This document shows, piece by piece, positions 15,798-22,612 of a stretch of DNA of 35,124 nt. The notes under the pieces are model-generated. The model did no database searches. It saw nothing but the letters and a program-made list of their open reading frames with translations, and had not been told where the DNA came from. How positions within the stretch are numbered: position 1 is the stretch's first letter; each line of letters begins with the position of its first letter. The position numbers and the translations under genes are program-made. Source of the stretch: Chloroflexota bacterium (lineage in GTDB: Bacteria; Chloroflexota; Dehalococcoidia; JACQUA01); the NCBI GenBank assembly GCA_016210565.1, contig JACQUA010000166.1, positions 1 through 35,124 of the forward strand, in the 5' to 3' direction.

Positions 15798-15815
15798 TCA
15801 CACAAAGACGCAAAG
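15798..15815 (+). repeat. 18-bp direct repeat, right copy
   Basis: Identical to 15489-15506. It lies 35 bp after the abrB-like stop and is followed by GAGCACAAAGG. Further downstream (15905-15955) the gap holds GCCGATAGCTGATGGCC-type degenerate repeats before the next gene. Confidence 0.7.
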
Positions 15816-15972
15816 AGCACAAAGGAATCTGCGTGCGGCGGACGCGCTGACGCGACCACACTTTTCACGTCCGGGTGTCTTTGTTTGATGACGTGATCAG
15901 GCGCTGAATACTGGCAGCCGATAGCTGATGGCCGACAGCCGACTGCCGATAGTCCGGCACAAGGAGAAAACC

Positions 15973-17205
15973 ATGCCCGCTGAGTTTCCCTACCGGAAGC
16001 TGACCCACATTCCCCGCCTGTCGTTGGAGGAACGCGACCGCCGCTGGACCGCTGTCCTCCAGGAGATGGCCCTGAAGGAGCTGGACTGCCTGCTCATGTT
16101 CAGCCAGGCCGGCGCCGACGGGACGGGTTCTGCCAATCTGCGTTACCTGACCCATGTGGGCGCCTCGGGCGTTGGGGTTTTCCCTTACCGCGGAGAGCCG
16201 GTGGTCTTCACCGGACTACCCCATACCAGCTCCTATTTTCTCGGTTCCCAGGATTGGGTCTCGCATTTTCGCGGCGGCGCCAGTCCGGACAATATTGTGG
16301 CGGCGATAAGAGATCTGGGCGGTGAAGAAGGGAGGATCGGCGTGGTGGGATTCGGCAGTCTCAGCTCGCGCCTGGTCCCGGAAACAGTCCCCTATAGCTC
16401 TTTTGTGAAGATTCAGAAGCTGCTTCCGGAGGCCACTTTTACCAACGAGAGTCCCCTGCTGGAAGGGCAGCGCCTGATCAAGAGCGAAGAAGAGCTGGTA
16501 ATGCTGGACAAGGCGGCGGAACTGGCTGGCCTGATGTTCCGGGCCCTGGCGGGCGCCGCCCGGCCGGGGAGGACCGAGTGCGACCTGTATGCCGCCATGG
16601 TCCAGGCTTCCCTGGCGCAGGGCGGCGACATGAGCATGATCCTGATGGACGCCGGGAAGAACCCGCTCCAGCACGGCCGGGGCTTCCCCTACAGCCGGCG
16701 TCCCCTCGAGCCGGGCGACATGATTATCACCGAATGGCACGCCAGCTACGGCGGCTACCAGGTCGGGGTGGAGCATACCCTGTCCCTGGGCGAGCCGGAC
16801 CCTCACTACCGGGATATGCACAGGGTCTGCGAGGAGGTCTTTGCCCGTGTCATGGATGAACTGAAACCCGGCGCGCCGCTGAAGCACGTGATCGAGGCCA
16901 TGAGGAGGCCCGTCGAGGAAGCCGGCATGAGCTACGTGGAGGTGGGGATACACGGCCACGGCCTGGGCTCGCCGGAGTTCCCGACGGTGGTCTTCGGCGG
17001 TCCGAATTGCCTGGTCCAGAATCATCCCATGGGCACGATTCCCGAGGTGGTCATCCGGGAGAACATGGTCTTTGGAGTCAACATAGACATCGAAAACCCC
17101 AAATGGCGCGGGAATACCGGCGTCATGTCCGGCGACACCCTGGTCGTCACCGCTTCCGGCGCCCGCAAACTGACGAACATACCGGTGGAATTGACTGGCG
17201 TATAA
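15973..17205 (+). CDS. M24-fold (creatinase/prolidase-like) protein with altered metal site
   Basis: 410 residues from the ATG at 15973, with AAGGAG 6 nt upstream. Residues 1-150 form a creatinase-type N-terminal domain and 160-400 the pita-bread M24 domain. HGHGLG (327-332) is conserved. The dinuclear metal ligands expected of aminopeptidase P or prolidase look replaced. The usual (D/E)xG...D of the first pair is read as ITEWHASYGGYQVGVEHT (E254 to T268), the first Glu region reads FGVNIDIEN rather than xxxEPG, and the last Glu (usually in RxEDT) is MSGDT. The protein is therefore more like creatinase, which works without metal, or a non-peptidase. Substrate unknown. Confidence 0.8.
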   Translation: MPAEFPYRKLTHIPRLSLEERDRRWTAVLQEMALKELDCLLMFSQAGADGTGSANLRYLTHVGASGVGVFPYRGEPVVFTGLPHTSSYFLGSQDWVSHFRGGASPDNIVAAIRDLGGEEGRIGVVGFGSLSSRLVPETVPYSSFVKIQKLLPEATFTNESPLLEGQRLIKSEEELVMLDKAAELAGLMFRALAGAARPGRTECDLYAAMVQASLAQGGDMSMILMDAGKNPLQHGRGFPYSRRPLEPGDMIITEWHASYGGYQVGVEHTLSLGEPDPHYRDMHRVCEEVFARVMDELKPGAPLKHVIEAMRRPVEEAGMSYVEVGIHGHGLGSPEFPTVVFGGPNCLVQNHPMGTIPEVVIRENMVFGVNIDIENPKWRGNTGVMSGDTLVVTASGARKLTNIPVELTGV

Positions 17206-17244
17206 CCGGTTTGCAATTGAGGTATGAGTCCAGTATGCTAAATG

Positions 17245-17269
17245 TTAGCTATTTATTTACAATAGTTAA
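17245..17269. promoter_or_regulatory. Inverted repeat, candidate operator of the MNT/HEPN pair
   Basis: TTAGCTATT (17245-17253) and AATAGTTAA (17261-17269) are inverted with one mismatch around a 7-bp spacer. They lie in a markedly AT-rich 78-bp gap just before the MNT gene. The spacer end contains a TACAAT-like -10. The MNT protein has a winged-helix domain that could bind here; this is an inference. Confidence 0.4.
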
Positions 17270-17283
17270 TGAATTACTAACAG

Positions 17284-17898
17284 ATGCTAGAGAAACTTTT
17301 TACCTCAAAAGCCAGGGTGAAAATACTGGAACTGTTGCTGTTCAGGCCGTCACCAGAGCTCCATTTGCGAGAAATCGCCCGGCTCACCGGGTTTTCGCCG
17401 CCGTACGTTAAGAAAGAACTGACAGGGCTGCAAAGGATCAATCTGGTAACGGGCGACAGGCGCGGCAATATGAAGACCTACCGGATGAACCGGGCCTCAC
17501 CCATATACGAAGACCTTAAGAGAATATTCCTCAAAACTGAAAGCCTGGGCGATTTTCTGTCAAAAGAGCTGTCGGGGTTGGGAGGACTGACTTATGCCCT
17601 GATTTATGGGTCTTTTGCCAGGGGCGAAGAGAAAGAAAAAAGCGACATTGATTTGCTGATCATCGGGGACGTACCTGAGGAAAAAGTGGTCGGGATGATA
17701 AGTGACGTGGAGCGGCAAATTGGCAGAGAGGTAAATTATATCTTGTGGAGCACCACCGAGTTTGAGAATAGGTGTCGGGGGAAACACCCGTTCCTGGCTG
17801 AAATAGCTGCCAGGCCGGTCATAGGTTTGATTGGAGACATGGATGAGTTTAGAAAGGCTGCTGCAAGACAAGAAAATCGAAAAAATACCCGTAAGTGA
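17284..17898 (+). CDS. Winged-helix/MNT nucleotidyltransferase, probable antitoxin
   Basis: 204 residues. The N-terminal 75 residues form an ArsR/MarR-like winged helix (LHLREIARLTGFSPPYVKKE). The C-terminal domain is a minimal nucleotidyltransferase with G109-S110-x-A-R-G and S120-D121-I-D123 as the metal-binding signature. MNT proteins of the MntA type modify the active-site tyrosine of HEPN toxins with AMP and so silence them. The downstream HEPN gene overlaps its 3' end by 56 bp, a typical translational coupling. The added DNA-binding domain suggests it also regulates the operon. Upstream DNA is AT-rich, unlike the neighbouring genes, which suggests acquisition. Confidence 0.82.
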   Translation: MLEKLFTSKARVKILELLLFRPSPELHLREIARLTGFSPPYVKKELTGLQRINLVTGDRRGNMKTYRMNRASPIYEDLKRIFLKTESLGDFLSKELSGLGGLTYALIYGSFARGEEKEKSDIDLLIIGDVPEEKVVGMISDVERQIGREVNYILWSTTEFENRCRGKHPFLAEIAARPVIGLIGDMDEFRKAAARQENRKNTRK

Positions 17899-18277
17899 AA
17901 AAGCAGCAAGCGACGCCTTGCTTGTGGCGAGGCGGGATGTGGAGGCAGCCCGTCAGAATTTGAGTTCCGAGAGCTACGACTGGTCTCTGGCCATCTCCTA
18001 CAACGCTATGTTGCAAGCGGGGAGGGCCATGATGTCGTCCAGAGGTTACCGGCCTTCCGGATCGTACAGGCACCTGGCCGTGGTCGAATTCATGCGCGAA
18101 GTTGTCGGGAAGGAAATCACCCAGAAGATGGTGGATGTTTTCAACCAGATGAGAAAGAAGCGTCACCGTGCCGTCTACGACGAAATGGGAATAGTCTCGC
18201 GTGATGAAGCTCAGAAGGCACTGGAATGGGCTGAGGAATTTGTTGACAAGGTAGCGGCAACCATCCGCCCCAAATGA
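17843..18277 (+). CDS. HEPN-domain protein, partner of MNT
   Basis: 144 residues from the ATG at 17843 (GGAG 6 nt upstream); a TTG at 17831 is less likely. The protein is all-helical in character, as expected for HEPN. In HepT toxins the RNase motif is R-x4-H-x-Y. Here the corresponding stretch reads R107-HRAV-Y112 in QMRKKRHRAVYDE, so the catalytic histidine position appears to be tyrosine, with a histidine at 108 instead. It may be a weak or altered nuclease, or a substrate of its MNT partner. Its coupling to the MNT gene makes a type VII-like toxin-antitoxin pair likely. Confidence 0.78.
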   Translation: MSLERLLQDKKIEKIPVSEKAASDALLVARRDVEAARQNLSSESYDWSLAISYNAMLQAGRAMMSSRGYRPSGSYRHLAVVEFMREVVGKEITQKMVDVFNQMRKKRHRAVYDEMGIVSRDEAQKALEWAEEFVDKVAATIRPK

Positions 18278-18328
18278 TCACCTTTCACCTTCGCAAGGGG
18301 ACGACTTGCAAGGCCTCCCACGCTTGAA

Positions 18329-18358
18329 TTGTAGAAGGCGGATACACCGGGCTACAAT
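18329..18358 (+). promoter_or_regulatory. Promoter of the lone hicB-like gene
   Basis: TTGTAG (18329-18334) and TACAAT (18353-18358) are separated by 18 bp. The GTG start of the next gene is at 18394, a leader of about 29 nt. The -10 is the same hexamer as in the other toxin-antitoxin promoters of the window. Confidence 0.5.
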
Positions 18359-18393
18359 GTTGTTGACGGCATCACAGAACACGAGGACAGAAA

Positions 18394-18648
18394 GTGAAGA
18401 CCTACCTTTTCAAAGTTGTACTGGAAGAAGACCCCTTTGAAGATGGGACGATGGCGTACCATGCCTTTTGCCCGGCTCTCAAAGGAGCGACTACCTGGGG
18501 CTATACGAAGGAAGAGGCTCTCAAGAACATCAGGGAAGTAATCGAAATGATCGTTGAGAGCATGAAGGAACGGGGAGAGCCAATCCCGGAGAGGCCCGAA
18601 ATCGAGGTATCCCGGGAGGCAGGCGCGAGGCGGGGTGATTGGGCGTGA
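18394..18648 (+). CDS. HicB family antitoxin-like protein, solitary
   Basis: 84 residues from a GTG at 18394, with GAGGA 6 nt upstream. It begins MKTYLFKVVLEEDPFEDGTMAYHAFCPAL, then GATTWGYTKEEALKNIREVIEMIVESM, the normal HicB strand-helix pattern with the conserved G-x-T-x-EEA segment. No hicA is found before or after: the next 40 bp give no dsRBD-like start, and the following genes run on the opposite strand. It may be an orphan antitoxin or a degraded pair. The tail after EIEVS (REAGARRGDWA) looks unconserved. Confidence 0.75.
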   Translation: MKTYLFKVVLEEDPFEDGTMAYHAFCPALKGATTWGYTKEEALKNIREVIEMIVESMKERGEPIPERPEIEVSREAGARRGDWA

Positions 18649-18691
18649 AACGGGGCGAATCCCGTTTTCAGAGGAGATTTCAGGCTGGCTG

Positions 18692-18988
18692 CTACCGGAA
18701 CAGTTCTTCGACCCGTTTGTAGGTGCTTTCACTGCGCCTCCGGATGCCACCAACGTCAACGCGTTTGTTGGCCTCGTCGATAAGGTAGATTACCCTTATG
18801 TCCCCCACCCTGACCCGGTAGATATGACCTTCCAGCTTCTCGCAGCCCGCAGGGCGAGGCTCGCTGGATAAGCCGGATAGTTTCTTGACGATCCTGTCGT
18901 GGTCTACCCTTTGCAGCCCATCCAGTTCCCGTTGTACCCGTTTGCTGCGAAGTCTAACTTCCAGCACGGGCGGCGCGTTTTCGCTCAT
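18692..18988 (-). CDS. RelE/ParE family toxin
   Basis: 98 residues. The C-terminal core GHIYRVRVGDIRVIYLIDEANKRVDV... carries the RVGDYRVIY-like signature of RelE, followed by a basic end (GGIRRRSESTYKRV) that would contact ribosome-bound mRNA. RelE-type toxins cut mRNA in the ribosomal A site; ParE-type ones poison gyrase. The RVGDIRVIY pattern favours RelE. Its start overlaps the end of the antitoxin gene by 35 bp, the usual coupled order of antitoxin then toxin. Confidence 0.85.
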   Translation of the reverse strand: MSENAPPVLEVRLRSKRVQRELDGLQRVDHDRIVKKLSGLSSEPRPAGCEKLEGHIYRVRVGDIRVIYLIDEANKRVDVGGIRRRSESTYKRVEELFR

Positions 18989-19226
18989 AATCTTCCAGGC
19001 TGATGGCCTCTTCCTCCGGGGTCGAAAGGGCTTCCTTCATCGCCAGGAGGTCTTCCAGGTCTTCCAGTTTCTTCAGCAGCGCTTCGTATTCTTCATACCG
19101 GGTCAGGACGGCTTTCGGTTTCCCGTGCTGGGTGATGTAGAAGGGTACTCCCCCGGCCTCCAACTCGGTCATCAGCGCACCTAGCCTGGCCTTTAGTTCG
19201 CTTACGGTCAGTATCCGCGTAACCAT
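18954..19226 (-). CDS. Phd/YefM family antitoxin
   Basis: 90 residues from the ATG at 19226, supported by GGGAGGAAG just upstream; the longer ORF start at 19415 is not credible. MVTRILTVSELKARLGALMTELE...PFYITQHGKPKAVL is a typical Phd/YefM N-terminal dimer and DNA-binding domain. The C-terminal helix (LLKKLEDLEDLLAMKEAL...) would wrap the toxin. It is the partner of the RelE-like toxin that overlaps it, and probably represses the shared promoter. Confidence 0.87.
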   Translation of the reverse strand: MVTRILTVSELKARLGALMTELEAGGVPFYITQHGKPKAVLTRYEEYEALLKKLEDLEDLLAMKEALSTPEEEAISLEDYERKRAARAGS

Positions 19227-19252
19227 TGTGTGTTCTTCCTCCCTGCGAGAAG

Positions 19253-19281
19253 ATTGTACGGAATTTAGTCCGGAATTACAA
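19253..19281 (-). promoter_or_regulatory. Promoter of the Phd/RelE operon with direct-repeat operator
   Basis: On the minus strand, TTGTAA (19281-19276), 17 bp, TACAAT (19258-19253). Within the spacer the word CGGAATT occurs twice 12 bp apart (plus strand, 19259-19278), a natural candidate for antitoxin binding. The ATG lies 27 bp downstream. Confidence 0.55.
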
Positions 19282-19317
19282 ACGAAACTCAGTACGACAC
19301 ACCCGCTCCCCAGGTTT

Positions 19318-20106
19318 TCAGTGAGTGACGGGCGTCTCATCACCCCGGATTGCCTGACGATTATGAAAAAGGCATTTCTTATAAAAGTCCCTGATAGAAC
19401 CAGCTCCCAACGCATCGAGTTGTTCCATTTTGCCGATTACCTCTTCCCAGGTCAGTACGCCCAATTTTAGGCGGTCGAGGGTGGGTTCAAACCAGTCAAC
19501 GTACCATATCTGTTTGGAAGGGTCGCCCGCCTCAACGTACTCCTTTACCCGGCGTTGCACCTTGTCGCGAATTGAGGAAGGCTTCATATGGCCGGTCAAG
19601 TCGCCTTCTTCGACCCGTTTCCGCGGCGCCAAGATGTAGAAACCGAGGTGGGACATCTGCGCCGGTTGTCGCTTCGAGTGGGCCAGAGTCTCGGCGATGC
19701 AGCCAACGGTGCGGGCGGCCTGGTCAAAGTAGGGCGCATGGCGCACCCCGCGGGTGAGCGGGGCGAACATCTTCCCCTCCAGGACTACCAACTGCACAGC
19801 ATCCTCCCGCAGCGAAAGGTCGAACTTATGGAACTTCCCTATTTCGAAGTGGCCGATAGCGCCGTCGGAATGGGACCAGCCTTCTGCAAGCCCGGCCCCG
19901 GAAGTGGGGGGATGGAGGAAAGCCGAACGCAATTCTGCCTCAGCGAACCAGCGGGCATCGGCAGCAAACGACAGCGGATAGGCATCCACTTTGTTGCGGG
20001 AGAACCAGTCAAGTATCAGCCGCAGCAGCCACGTCTCGTTGTAGAGGTCCGTCGGCGGAAACGCCGTGCAAGATTGCAGCATTGCCTGAATTCTTTCCAG
20101 TGACAT
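19318..20106 (-). CDS. PD-(D/E)XK nuclease-like protein of unknown role
   Basis: 262 residues from the ATG at 20106, with GGAGG 7 nt upstream. I do not recognise a named family. The middle reads HSDGAIGHFEIG (79-90), FDLSLREDAVQLVVLEGKMF (95-114) and YFDQAARTVGCIAETL (126-141). D81, E110 and K112 with the beta strand VQLVVLEGK fit a PD-(D/E)XK core, and the following DQA...R helix resembles the usual Q-containing helix. The N-terminal TWLLRLILDWF is helical. Its place among toxin-antitoxin and restriction genes agrees with a defence or mobile-DNA nuclease. That role is an inference. Confidence 0.55.
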   Translation of the reverse strand: MSLERIQAMLQSCTAFPPTDLYNETWLLRLILDWFSRNKVDAYPLSFAADARWFAEAELRSAFLHPPTSGAGLAEGWSHSDGAIGHFEIGKFHKFDLSLREDAVQLVVLEGKMFAPLTRGVRHAPYFDQAARTVGCIAETLAHSKRQPAQMSHLGFYILAPRKRVEEGDLTGHMKPSSIRDKVQRRVKEYVEAGDPSKQIWYVDWFEPTLDRLKLGVLTWEEVIGKMEQLDALGAGSIRDFYKKCLFHNRQAIRGDETPVTH

Positions 20107-20204
20107 TGAACACCTCCAATCGCCGACTCATTCAACTGACGCCGGTCAAGATAATGGGCGCGTAGAGTATATTCAGCAATCTGCTGGAAATGCAAGGACG
20201 GCTC

Positions 20205-20595
20205 TCAGGATGTCCTGGGCACGACATGGGCTTGCAACCACTCGGCGAAACCTTCTCGCTTAAGTGCTCCCGCTGCCACCTGCAGAATCACCTGCTCTTG
20301 CTCGTCTGTCGGGGCGCTTATCGCAAGGCGGTTCAGGACCAAAAACACCTCGATGGCCGCATGCCCCAGGCCGTTTGTTACCGTCCACGAAGGGATGGTT
20401 CTGGATGAGAGAGAAGCCAGGCGAAGCAGCCTTTTCCAAGATTGAGGGATACAACTCCTGCCCGGCGAAAGTCGCACGCGGCTGAGCTAACGCTGACTCA
20501 AGTGAATCCAGATTGAGGATTCCGACAGCACCGCCTGACTGTTCCATGATTGCGCGGTATAGTTCAAGCACTTCGCCCAGGGTGAGATAGCGCAT
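20205..20595 (-). pseudogene. doc: doc (Fic family) toxin gene with a frameshift
   Basis: The first part, from the ATG at 20595, reads MRYLTLGEVLELYRAIMEQS, then LDSLESALAQP and NHPFVDGNKR, the complete Doc N-terminus and the Fic motif HPFxDGNKR. Directly after GNKR the frame changes: the expected LGHAAIEVFLVLN continues in another frame to a stop at 20205. One extra C in the CGGCCTGGGG stretch (about 20366-20375) explains it. The Doc kinase-type activity on EF-Tu needs the full motif and the last helices, so the gene is either inactivated, subject to slippage or an assembly error. It follows its antitoxin with a 1-nt TGATG overlap. Confidence 0.75.
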
Positions 20596-20792
20596 CAGGC
20601 CAATCGCCGATAGAGTTCCCTATTCTTCTTCAGCGTGTACTCCAATGCCCGCTGAAAGTCCTTGTCGGGCCGGGTCAGCAACTCCTCGACGCTCACCCGG
20701 ACGAGATCTTCCGGACTCACTCCCAAACGAGCCGACATTTCCCTCAATCTCTCCAGCGGTTCCCCCGAAAGATCCACGGTAATAGTTGTCAT
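20595..20792 (-). CDS. Small antitoxin of the doc-type pair, ribbon-helix-helix-like
   Basis: 65 residues; TGAGGA lies about 7 nt before the ATG at 20792. The N-terminal MTTITVDLSGEPLERLREMSARLGVSPEDLVR has the strand-helix-turn-helix pattern of small RHH antitoxins. The C-terminal helix KDFQRALEYTLKKNRELYRRLA is a toxin-wrapping segment often seen before doc. The stop overlaps the doc start (TGATG), so translation is coupled. With doc frameshifted, it may protect against nothing at this site. Confidence 0.75.
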   Translation of the reverse strand: MTTITVDLSGEPLERLREMSARLGVSPEDLVRVSVEELLTRPDKDFQRALEYTLKKNRELYRRLA

Positions 20793-20847
20793 TGCATATC
20801 CTCAAGCGTTTCTTTATTTGGACACCGTCTTGGGTTCGCCTGGGAAA

Positions 20848-20876
20848 ATTGTACGGTTGTTCGGTCACGATTGCAA
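20848..20876 (-). promoter_or_regulatory. Promoter of the antitoxin/doc operon
   Basis: On the minus strand, TTGCAA (20876-20871), 17 bp, TACAAT (20853-20848). The ATG at 20792 lies 55 bp downstream. The architecture is the same as the Phd/RelE promoter at 19253-19281. Confidence 0.55.
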
Positions 20877-20995
20877 ACAGATTCTGCGGAGGACACAGAG
20901 GCTCCTGATTCACCTGGTGCTCTCCCCTTTGTGGGCTTCCCGGTGTAAACCGTGTCTTCTGCGTTCATCACCATGCAACTTCTATTGCCTTTGTG

Positions 20996-21754
20996 TCAGA
21001 AATCGGCCCAGTTCTTGCCGTCGAGGTAGTCGGGGAAGGTGTAGAGGCCGGTCACCTGGAGGTAGCACCGCGTCTGGTTGGACTCTTCGTGCTTCCAGGG
21101 GCGAGCCAGACCGATGCGCAGGTATTGCCGCTTCGTCTTTCTTACCGCGTCGCCCAGCTCGTCCAGGACCTCCTGCGGGGCCTTGCCCAGCCGCTTGACC
21201 GCGGAATAGCAGTGCCTCCATAGGGCCAGGTCGCTCACCGGCAGTTTGTACCGGTGGCCGAGGGTATCGTTGAATGCCAGCCTGGGCTTGACCGAGTTCT
21301 CCGAAAGTTCCATTTCCCCAAGTCTCGGGAAGATCAGGGTCCCGATGGACCTGGTGCGGGCCCCCGGCTTGACCCATTTGCTCTCTTTGACCAAGCAATC
21401 GAACATGGCCTGCACCGTTTCGAAGGAGGCGGCGCGCAGTATCGTTTCCCATTCCTCATCGGCACAGCGCCCGTCGCCGGCCAGCGTTGCAGCGTCAAAA
21501 CCGCGGTCCTCGATATGAGGGGGCCTGATCGGAATGAAGTTCAGGTCGACCCATACCCTCGCCCCGGGATAAATAATCGGGCTGTTGCGGGGGACGGTGC
21601 TTCGTCCGCAGAAAAGCAGGTCTTGGGGGATGCCCCTTTCCCGGATTTCATCCACCGGCCGTATGCACTGAGCATCCTGGTTGATGCCCACGACGCAGAC
21701 GCGGTCGGCTTCCTTCATCTGCGTTACATCGGTGATGACCAGGGTCTGCCACAT
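20996..21754 (-). CDS. Probable dual-OB-domain protein next to DUF488 genes
   Basis: 252 residues from the ATG at 21754, with AGGAGG 5 nt upstream; the longer ORF start at 21886 is made of repeat sequence. The start MWQTLVITDVTQMKEADRVCVVGI and the following CIRPVDEIRERGIP resemble the dual-OB (DuOB) family, in which two OB folds follow each other. PGARVWVDLNFIPIRPPHIED and, later, RQYLRIGLARPW and CYLQVTGLYTFPDYL would belong to the two folds. The family is poorly known and often sits beside DUF488 genes, as here, which suggests a shared nucleic-acid-related function. I am moderately sure of the family and have no evidence for a specific activity. Confidence 0.5.
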   Translation of the reverse strand: MWQTLVITDVTQMKEADRVCVVGINQDAQCIRPVDEIRERGIPQDLLFCGRSTVPRNSPIIYPGARVWVDLNFIPIRPPHIEDRGFDAATLAGDGRCADEEWETILRAASFETVQAMFDCLVKESKWVKPGARTRSIGTLIFPRLGEMELSENSVKPRLAFNDTLGHRYKLPVSDLALWRHCYSAVKRLGKAPQEVLDELGDAVRKTKRQYLRIGLARPWKHEESNQTRCYLQVTGLYTFPDYLDGKNWADF

Positions 21755-21765
21755 ACAAGCCTCCT

Positions 21766-21992
21766 GAATGACGAAGTCCGAATGACGAATGACCAATGAA
21801 TGACGAATGACGAAATTCGAATGACGAATGGCCAAACAAATTCCAAAAACCAAATTCCAAATCACAAACAAATTCCGAAACTCCAAACTCCAAACCTGCC
21901 GCGACCGCCTTCTGGCGTTCGGGCATTCGGAATTGAAGCCCTGGCCTGGGATTTGGCGTTTGGAATTTGGAATTTGGAATTTGGTTTTTCCC
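21766..21992. repeat. GACGAATGACGAA/AATTCCAAA degenerate repeat tract
   Basis: A run of ATGACGAATGACGAAATTCG-type words (21767-21835) followed by CCAAATTCC/GGAATTTGG words that pair as inverted repeats (21840-21900 against 21955-21985). Similar words occur at 24565-24660, 24825-24860 and 30717-30840. The tract fills the gap between the dual-OB gene and the first DUF488 gene, and no gene is hidden in it. Confidence 0.7.
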
Positions 21993-22433
21993 TTACAGGT
22001 GTACTATTTCTATGCCCGGTCCTTTGAGGAGCGCCAGGTATTCCGCGGCCAGCCGGCGGTGGCACTTCGCGGGTAGGGGCTCGCTGCAGAGGAGGACCGC
22101 CCCTTCTCGCAGCCATCTCATCTCCACCGCGTTTTCCGCCTGGCGGCTCTTGATCAGCTCGAGGTACTGACTCTCGTAGGCGGCCCAGTCGTGCGTCTGG
22201 CGGTACTCTTTCAAAATGGCCTGGTCAGGGGCCAGCGCCGGTACTTCGTGGTATTCCATGCCGGCCAGCTTTTCGAGGAAATACTTCAGGTCATCCCTCT
22301 TGGTGAAGCCGGCGAGCTGGGACCGGTTATTCAGCCGGATATCGAGCAGGCACCTGGCCCCGCTCCGGCGCAGGGCCTCGAAGAACTGCCCGGCAGTCTT
22401 TTTGGTGAAGCCGATGGTATAGATGCGGATCAT
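21993..22433 (-). CDS. DUF488 domain protein (short type)
   Basis: 146 residues from the ATG at 22433. A GTG at 22457 with GGTGGAGATAA ahead has the better ribosome site and would add eight residues. IYTIGFTKKTAGQFFEALRRS and LLDIRLNNRSQLAGF are the family's opening and conserved aspartate/arginine stretch. The end shows LLCSEPLPAKCHRRLAAEYL with the C-x-x-E...CHR signature. The DUF488 fold has been compared to phosphatase-like or nucleotide-binding proteins, but no activity is established. It lies in the same direction as a second DUF488 gene and the dual-OB gene, so the three may be one unit. Confidence 0.85.
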   Translation of the reverse strand: MIRIYTIGFTKKTAGQFFEALRRSGARCLLDIRLNNRSQLAGFTKRDDLKYFLEKLAGMEYHEVPALAPDQAILKEYRQTHDWAAYESQYLELIKSRQAENAVEMRWLREGAVLLCSEPLPAKCHRRLAAEYLALLKGPGIEIVHL

Positions 22434-22467
22434 GGTTGAACTGTCTGGATACTTCACTTATCTCCAC

Positions 22468-22599
22468 CCCGCAAGGCTAAAGCCATGGGCTACGCACCGC
22501 CCCCCGCAAGCTAAAGACCTGTCCCGACGGAGTCGTGGACTCCCGGAAAGGAGCGGCTACAACGCCCCGCCCCCCGGCAGGCTAAAGACCTGCGGCTAC
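22468..22599. repeat. Paired repeat block (inverted copy of 15377-15445)
   Basis: Contains CCCGCAAGGCTAAAGCCATG... (22468-22493), a middle AAGCTAAAGACCTGTCCCGA word and GCAGGCTAAAGACCTGCGG... (22577-22599). The outer two are reverse complements of the block just after mutS. It occupies the gap between the two DUF488 genes. Confidence 0.75.
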
Positions 22600-22612
22600 A
22601 AGGCCCCGCGTT

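Noticed and set aside
18635..18871. Plus-strand ORF after the lone hicB as a possible HicA
   Set aside because: It has no HicA signature and is antisense to the RelE-like toxin, which is well supported.
21768..21886. Hydrophobic N-terminal extension of the dual-OB protein as a signal or membrane anchor
   Set aside because: The residues are read from the GACGAATGACGAA repeat tract. The ATG at 21754 has an AGGAGG site and begins the conserved part.
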